This document shows, one piece after another, positions 59,904 through 64,000 of a DNA stretch of 64,000 bases. The notes under the pieces are model-generated. The model ran no database searches. It saw only the letters and a list, made by a program, of their open reading frames with translations, and was not told the DNA's origin. Source of the stretch: Astrocystis sublimbata (taxonomy: Eukaryota; Ascomycota; Sordariomycetes; Xylariales; Xylariaceae). The number at the start of each line of letters is the position of its first letter. Within the stretch, counting starts at the first letter, position 1. The translations under genes and the position numbers were made by a program. The stretch lies in NCBI GenBank assembly GCA_022453515.1, contig JAJNNY010000007.1:310001-374000 (forward strand), given 5' to 3'.

Positions 59904-60658
59904 TGTCTGCGTACCTTCGTCGGCCCTCGCAGCTGCATATCGAGCCTTCGATTCAAATCGCGCTGGATGGCAGCGAACTATGCCAAGATGCTGTTGTTAA
60001 TTGCTTATTCTTCATGGGCGCATTCGGTAAGGGTGTATTTCGATAGGTTGATAAACAAATTGAACGGTTAATATGGAGCACGAATTGGTTCGAACCCTTG
60101 CGGACAGCCCGCAATGTAGGTTACGTAGAACTGTAGCGTCCTTCCAAACAATCATATGCGCAACCTTGTATAGGTAAGGAAAAGTAACCATGTGCCCAAG
60201 CAAGACGCGTCCTAATCGACGACCTGCTTCTGTATGTTGACACGCGAAGACCCCACCTACATACCCGCCCTGCATCTAGGTACATAAGTACCGCTCCTGG
60301 CTCCACCTTGCGGCAACACTTTACATAAGCCATCTTAGGCTTGCTGAGGTAAGCTCAAGTACCCAAGTAAGTACTGCAGATGACGTTGCTGCAGCAGTGT
60401 GGAGGACAGTGTGACGTGGCGGATCAACGGCGCAAAAACCTGGGGGAGGGCCGAGGGAGGCTTTTGTTGGAGCAATTCAACACCAACGCAATTGATGCAA
60501 CCTGCTCATCTGTGGACGCAGCCAGCTTCATTAATAAGTACTTGAGTTACATACGCAATCCTACTGATCAAATCAATCTTTATCAACCTATCCCAAGCAT
60601 CCATTCGATTCCAGTCACAAGCACACTCTCACAACGCTTCCTCTTCTTCTTCGTCAAG
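59904..60658. other. divergent promoter region
   Basis: Holds the promoters of two divergent genes. An AGGTACATAAGTACC near-palindrome lies at 60278-60292. The frame continues open upstream of the plus-strand gene but has no protein-like features before 60659. Confidence 0.5.
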
Positions 60659-61624
60659 ATGCCGCCTAACATGCGACCCCTCATGCGTGTCGCGCGCATC
60701 CAGTCCACCGCATCGCGCAACCCCCAATTCCAGCGCGCATTCGCAAGCAGCGGTGGCGGGCCTCTGCCCGGCGGCACCCCGGGGGAGTCGTCGGTGCAGG
60801 CGATGCCGATCGGACCGTACTACGAATCCATGCTCACCAAGCCCCAGCCCATTCCCAAGGTGAAGCCCGAGGAGCCGCCTGCGTCGTCGCCCAAGTCGCC
60901 CAAGGCCAAGAAAGCTCCTTCGGCAAAGGCAAACTCGCCTTCGTCATCAGGTACTACCACTACAGCACCATCCTCGCCCTCGTCCTCGTCTTCGTCCTCC
61001 TCATCTTCAACTCCTCAATCTGCCGCAAACACCCCAATAGAAGACACCGTCACTTCCGCGGTGCCGCCCCAGCCCACCTCGGAGCCGTCCACCGCGCAGG
61101 AGAAGGCGCGCATCATCTTCGGCTCCTCCCTCGCCGGCCCAGCAGAGCGCGCTGACCGCTTACAGCAGATCCGCGATCGTAGCGTGCGCGTCGCCGGCGT
61201 GCTCGTGCCCCCGCGCCCGGAGGAGCCCGACCACTGCTGCATGAGCGGCTGTGTCAACTGCGTGTGGGACCAGTACCGCGACGAGCTGGAGGACTGGGCC
61301 GCCAAGAAGGCCTCCGCCGACGAGGCCCTGGCCTCGCAACAAAAACAACAACAACGAGCCTCCAATATTGGTGGAGCACAAGAAACAAAATCTGTTGGAT
61401 TGTCGGATGTGGCGCCTGTGTCTAGCATGGATGAGGACGGGGGTGGCAGCGAGACAAATTGGCAACCAACCGACGACATGGCCAAGACGGATCGTCCCAA
61501 GATTGCAAAGGACCTCTGGGACGAAGACCTCTACAAAAATGTCCCTGTTGGCATCCGCGAATTCATGAAGCACGAAAAGAAACTCAAGAAAAAACATGAA
61601 GAAGAAGGCACATTTGGTGCCTGA
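60659..61624 (+). CDS. mitochondrial oxidoreductase-like protein
   Basis: Single exon of 321 residues from ATG 60659. The N-terminus MPPNMRPLMRVARIQSTASR is basic and amphipathic, a mitochondrial targeting pattern, which favours this ATG over the frame opened 279 bases upstream. A Pro/Ser/Lys linker containing a run of Ser follows. The domain VLVPPRPEEPDHCCMSGCVN and then CVWDQYRDELEDW is the short Cys-rich oxidoreductase-like motif (PF09791, shared with OXLD1-type proteins). The C-terminal region includes DEDLYKNVPVGIREFMKHEK and a Lys-rich end. The biochemical activity of this family is not established. It is divergent from the 721-residue protein gene. Confidence 0.85.
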   Translation: MPPNMRPLMRVARIQSTASRNPQFQRAFASSGGGPLPGGTPGESSVQAMPIGPYYESMLTKPQPIPKVKPEEPPASSPKSPKAKKAPSAKANSPSSSGTTTTAPSSPSSSSSSSSSSTPQSAANTPIEDTVTSAVPPQPTSEPSTAQEKARIIFGSSLAGPAERADRLQQIRDRSVRVAGVLVPPRPEEPDHCCMSGCVNCVWDQYRDELEDWAAKKASADEALASQQKQQQRASNIGGAQETKSVGLSDVAPVSSMDEDGGGSETNWQPTDDMAKTDRPKIAKDLWDEDLYKNVPVGIREFMKHEKKLKKKHEEEGTFGA

Positions 61625-62138
61625 TTAATCACAAATAATTGTAGGAAAGAAAATATCTAATCATACGAGGACCGTGGGCATTTCCTAGGCTTCGGCTGTG
61701 GTGCGAAATGGTCTGTGGCGGGATGAAACCCGAATCTACACAGCGAAAGCGAAAGCGACGAGACAAAACACCATACACAGCCAAGACATAGACAAGATGC
61801 ATATACGCCTTTTCACTTCATGTTGGCCTTGATACTTGAACTGCTTTGTGAAAATCTAGCTCTGTCTCTTCTAGTGTCGCAGCACACTTGGACACCTAGG
61901 CAGCATATACCCCCTGGCCAAATTCGGAGGTGTCTAGTGGCCATCTATCCATATAACCCCCAGCGTTTGCCAGGCGACTTATTCGGGGCCGTACTTCCTT
62001 CGGGAGTCCCAATCTACGGCTAACACAGCCCGGCCCTAATGCAGGTGCGAAAACTCATCATCATCTTTTGCGTGCACATGGGTTGATCGTTTGATTGATC
62101 ACTTCATCATCGTCATCATAATCATGGCGGTACCTTGC
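61625..62138. other. intergenic between convergent genes
   Basis: Nothing coding supported; 3' UTRs of the two flanking genes. Confidence 0.5.
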
Positions 62139-63203
62139 TCAGTTATTGGCCGTCTTGTTTTTCTGCTCCGCTGCCAGTCTATCGTGCTCATCGATATCTG
62201 TAGCCTCCCAGGGATAGCAGATCCAGATGTCCTTGACGGTTCGTGCAGCGATGTATCGAGACTCGTCTATCGCATCGGCTGGGAGGACGCCCTTCTTCTT
62301 CTTGTCCTTGTTCTGGTGCGCGACAAGATGTCAGTTTGCCAATCCAACCCGAGTCATCTGATGCAGGACAGCTTTTCGAAGCCAGAAGCGCATGTCCTGT
62401 AACCATAATTCCAAGTTCAATTCTGGGGGAGGGGGGATGGGGGGATGGGGAGGGAAACCAGGCAAGAAGAGCCACTCACATGTAAAACAAAGATGCTGAA
62501 TTCTGTTTTCTCGCTCTCTCTCCCCAGCTTCTTGCTCACTTCCTCGACATCCTTCTGGAGCTCCTTGACGGCATACTCTAGAGTCGTTCTTGTGTCGTCC
62601 ACCTCGTCAACGATCAGGATCCGCTTGCCCACCAGATTCTCCATGCCTCCCAGACTGGTGAAGTCGAGCCACTGGGTGCGTGTGACCTTGGTGCCGATCT
62701 GGTCTACGATGCCGCTGTCGATATCCTCGATAGGCAGCTGCTCGTACAGGGAGAGACCGATGGCCTGGATAGGGATATTGGGGCTGTCGGGCTGCTTGAG
62801 GAAGGATCGCAGAATGCGCGCGGGTACATATCCACCGCCGCCGATGGCAATCATCAGCTGCGGTTGCAGCGTCGCAAGCATGCGCAGTGCTGCCTCCTGG
62901 CAGAGCTTGTGGACCTGTTGATGCACATAGCGCGTTAACCAACTGCCGTATTTTCATTGCTTTCTCGTCTCGAGAGCCATTGGGTGTATGTTCTCCGGGT
63001 ATGTTTGCGACAGGTCTGGTGTGCAAGCAGTGCATGATTCTGTGCGACTGTGCACGCAAAAGTGCATGTCTGTGTCTGGTCTGGCCGAGCTCGCGGACAT
63101 TGGGGTGGGATGGATGACAGCGTCGCATGTGATGTAAGAGCATAAGAGCGGAATCGGATGGCTGACTTACATCATTATATGTGACATAAACCTTCTCCAC
63201 CAT
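62139..63203 (-). CDS. purine phosphoribosyltransferase (Xpt1/Hpt1 type)
   Basis: Three exons (63203-63171, 62914-62480, 62312-62139) encode 213 residues starting MVEKVYVTYND. The fold is clear: MIAIGGGGYVPARILRSFL (beta strand and loop of type I PRTases), LGLSLYEQLPIE-like strand, and the 13-residue PRPP-binding motif within KRILIVDEVDDTRTTLEYA. The C-terminal part has ESRYIAARTVKDIWICYPWE and ends EQKNKTANN. Enzymes of this fungal group salvage xanthine, hypoxanthine or guanine to nucleotides using PRPP in the cytosol. The choice between xanthine-specific Xpt1 and Hpt1 is not decided by what I see. The intron between exons 1 and 2 is 256 nt, long for this window. Confidence 0.88.
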
Positions 63204-64000
63204 CTTGACGACTGGTTGCGTGTGCAAGTCTGTACGGTCTGTGGATGTATATTGAAAAATTCAAAATTAAATGGGAGACAATCTAAGGTGGGAGGGAGTT
63301 GAAGGAGGTTAGAGCTGTTGGATGACAAAGTCAGATAAGCCAGGTAGTTACTTAAAGGAGGGAAGAGAGGAAAAGGCAGTGACTGGTCAAGGGTCAAGAA
63401 CCAGCGCTAGGTACCTAATTCACTATAGAAGCCTTCCAGATTGGAACTTGGAACCTGGAACACACATGTAGAGTTCGGGAGGAAAATATGTCAGAGTTGA
63501 ACCCTGAATCCCATGAGCCGGAAAAAAAAAAGGTCGAGTCAGACATGCATGCAGCAGCTTCGCAACTTTAGCGTGTTTTGGCGGGGTACAGCTGTGCCCA
63601 TTGGGCCCGTTTGGGCGGGCGCTGCGGGGTCAACCCAGGGAGGCGAGGAGGCTTTTGCTTAGCGTGGCATTTGGGGCGGCGTTCACCGATCTCTGCTACT
63701 GCTGGAGGCCACTCTTGGCTCTGTATGGCGGCCGTTTCCTGGTGGGCTGGAGACATGCAATTTGTGCAGCTTGCAGCTCTGCCAGGGGGACTCGGGGGCA
63801 GACAGCCAATCATGCATACACTACACTTGCCAGAACAGGCAACTCGTTATGGCAGCAGAGAGAAAAAAAAATTAAATTCCGTGGCCAACACAGCGTGAAA
63901 AACCCGTCAGGTATAATCCTTACAAGTTGTAAGTAGTACGGCCTGTCAAAAAGAGGCTCTGATTCCAATTCAATGCATTTTTGCCTGCCTTCATTCAATC
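63204..64000. other. intergenic to window end
   Basis: No gene supported. Promoter of the phosphoribosyltransferase at left; short A runs at about 63522-63531 and 63865-63874. Confidence 0.5.

Noticed and set aside
60380..60658. N-terminal extension of the oxidoreductase-like protein
   Set aside because: Open but not protein-like, and it would bury the mitochondrial targeting sequence that begins at 60659.

Overview
The window is nuclear DNA of a filamentous ascomycete (Pezizomycotina, probably Sordariomycetes). Genes are split by many short GT-AG introns (about 50-160 nt) with CTAAC/CTGAC-type branch sites. Intergenic spaces are long, and Cox14-like, DPM3, eL13, XPT1-type and DMATS-type genes are present. 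A palindromic AGGTACCTAGGT-like motif is scattered through non-coding DNA. All gene models were spliced by eye from the sequence; exon sums stay in frame except where stated. There is no bacterial-type operon, CRISPR array, rRNA or convincing tRNA.

Layout. 0-14 kb is mostly ordinary: an F-box/Cys-rich protein cut by the window edge, a SET-domain protein, an ARM-repeat protein like SmgGDS/Rid1, ribosomal protein eL13, and two tandem copies of a small unknown protein, one frameshifted. 14-30.5 kb looks like a secondary-metabolism region: a flavin monooxygenase, a two-domain protein joining a tryptophan indole-lyase to a DMATS-type aromatic prenyltransferase, a GMC oxidoreductase, a rhodopsin-like 7TM membrane protein and a secreted FAD-linked oxidase. 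30.5-37 kb is gene-poor and partly AT-rich. 37-43 kb holds a conserved unknown protein, a Cox14-like protein and an unrecognised 249-residue protein. 45.9-51.2 kb has a second FAD-linked oxidase followed by a Zn2Cys6 transcription factor. 51.7-56 kb is a decay zone: a gene broken by a 17-bp tandem duplication, an intact PD-(D/E)XK-like protein family member, an APH kinase pseudogene and a hAT transposase relic. 56.4-63.2 kb returns to housekeeping genes: DPM3, a 721-residue coiled-coil protein, an oxidoreductase-like mitochondrial protein and a purine phosphoribosyltransferase.

How the genes may work together. The best candidate system is the lyase-prenyltransferase fusion (17771-20696) with its FMO neighbour. 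The fusion could turn tryptophan into a prenylated indole in one polypeptide, and the FMO, GMC and FAD oxidases could oxidise it. This is inference from family membership and adjacency. Other notable signals are two pairs of homologous introns inside single genes (introner-like elements), two microexons (7 and 9 nt), and several freshly broken genes.
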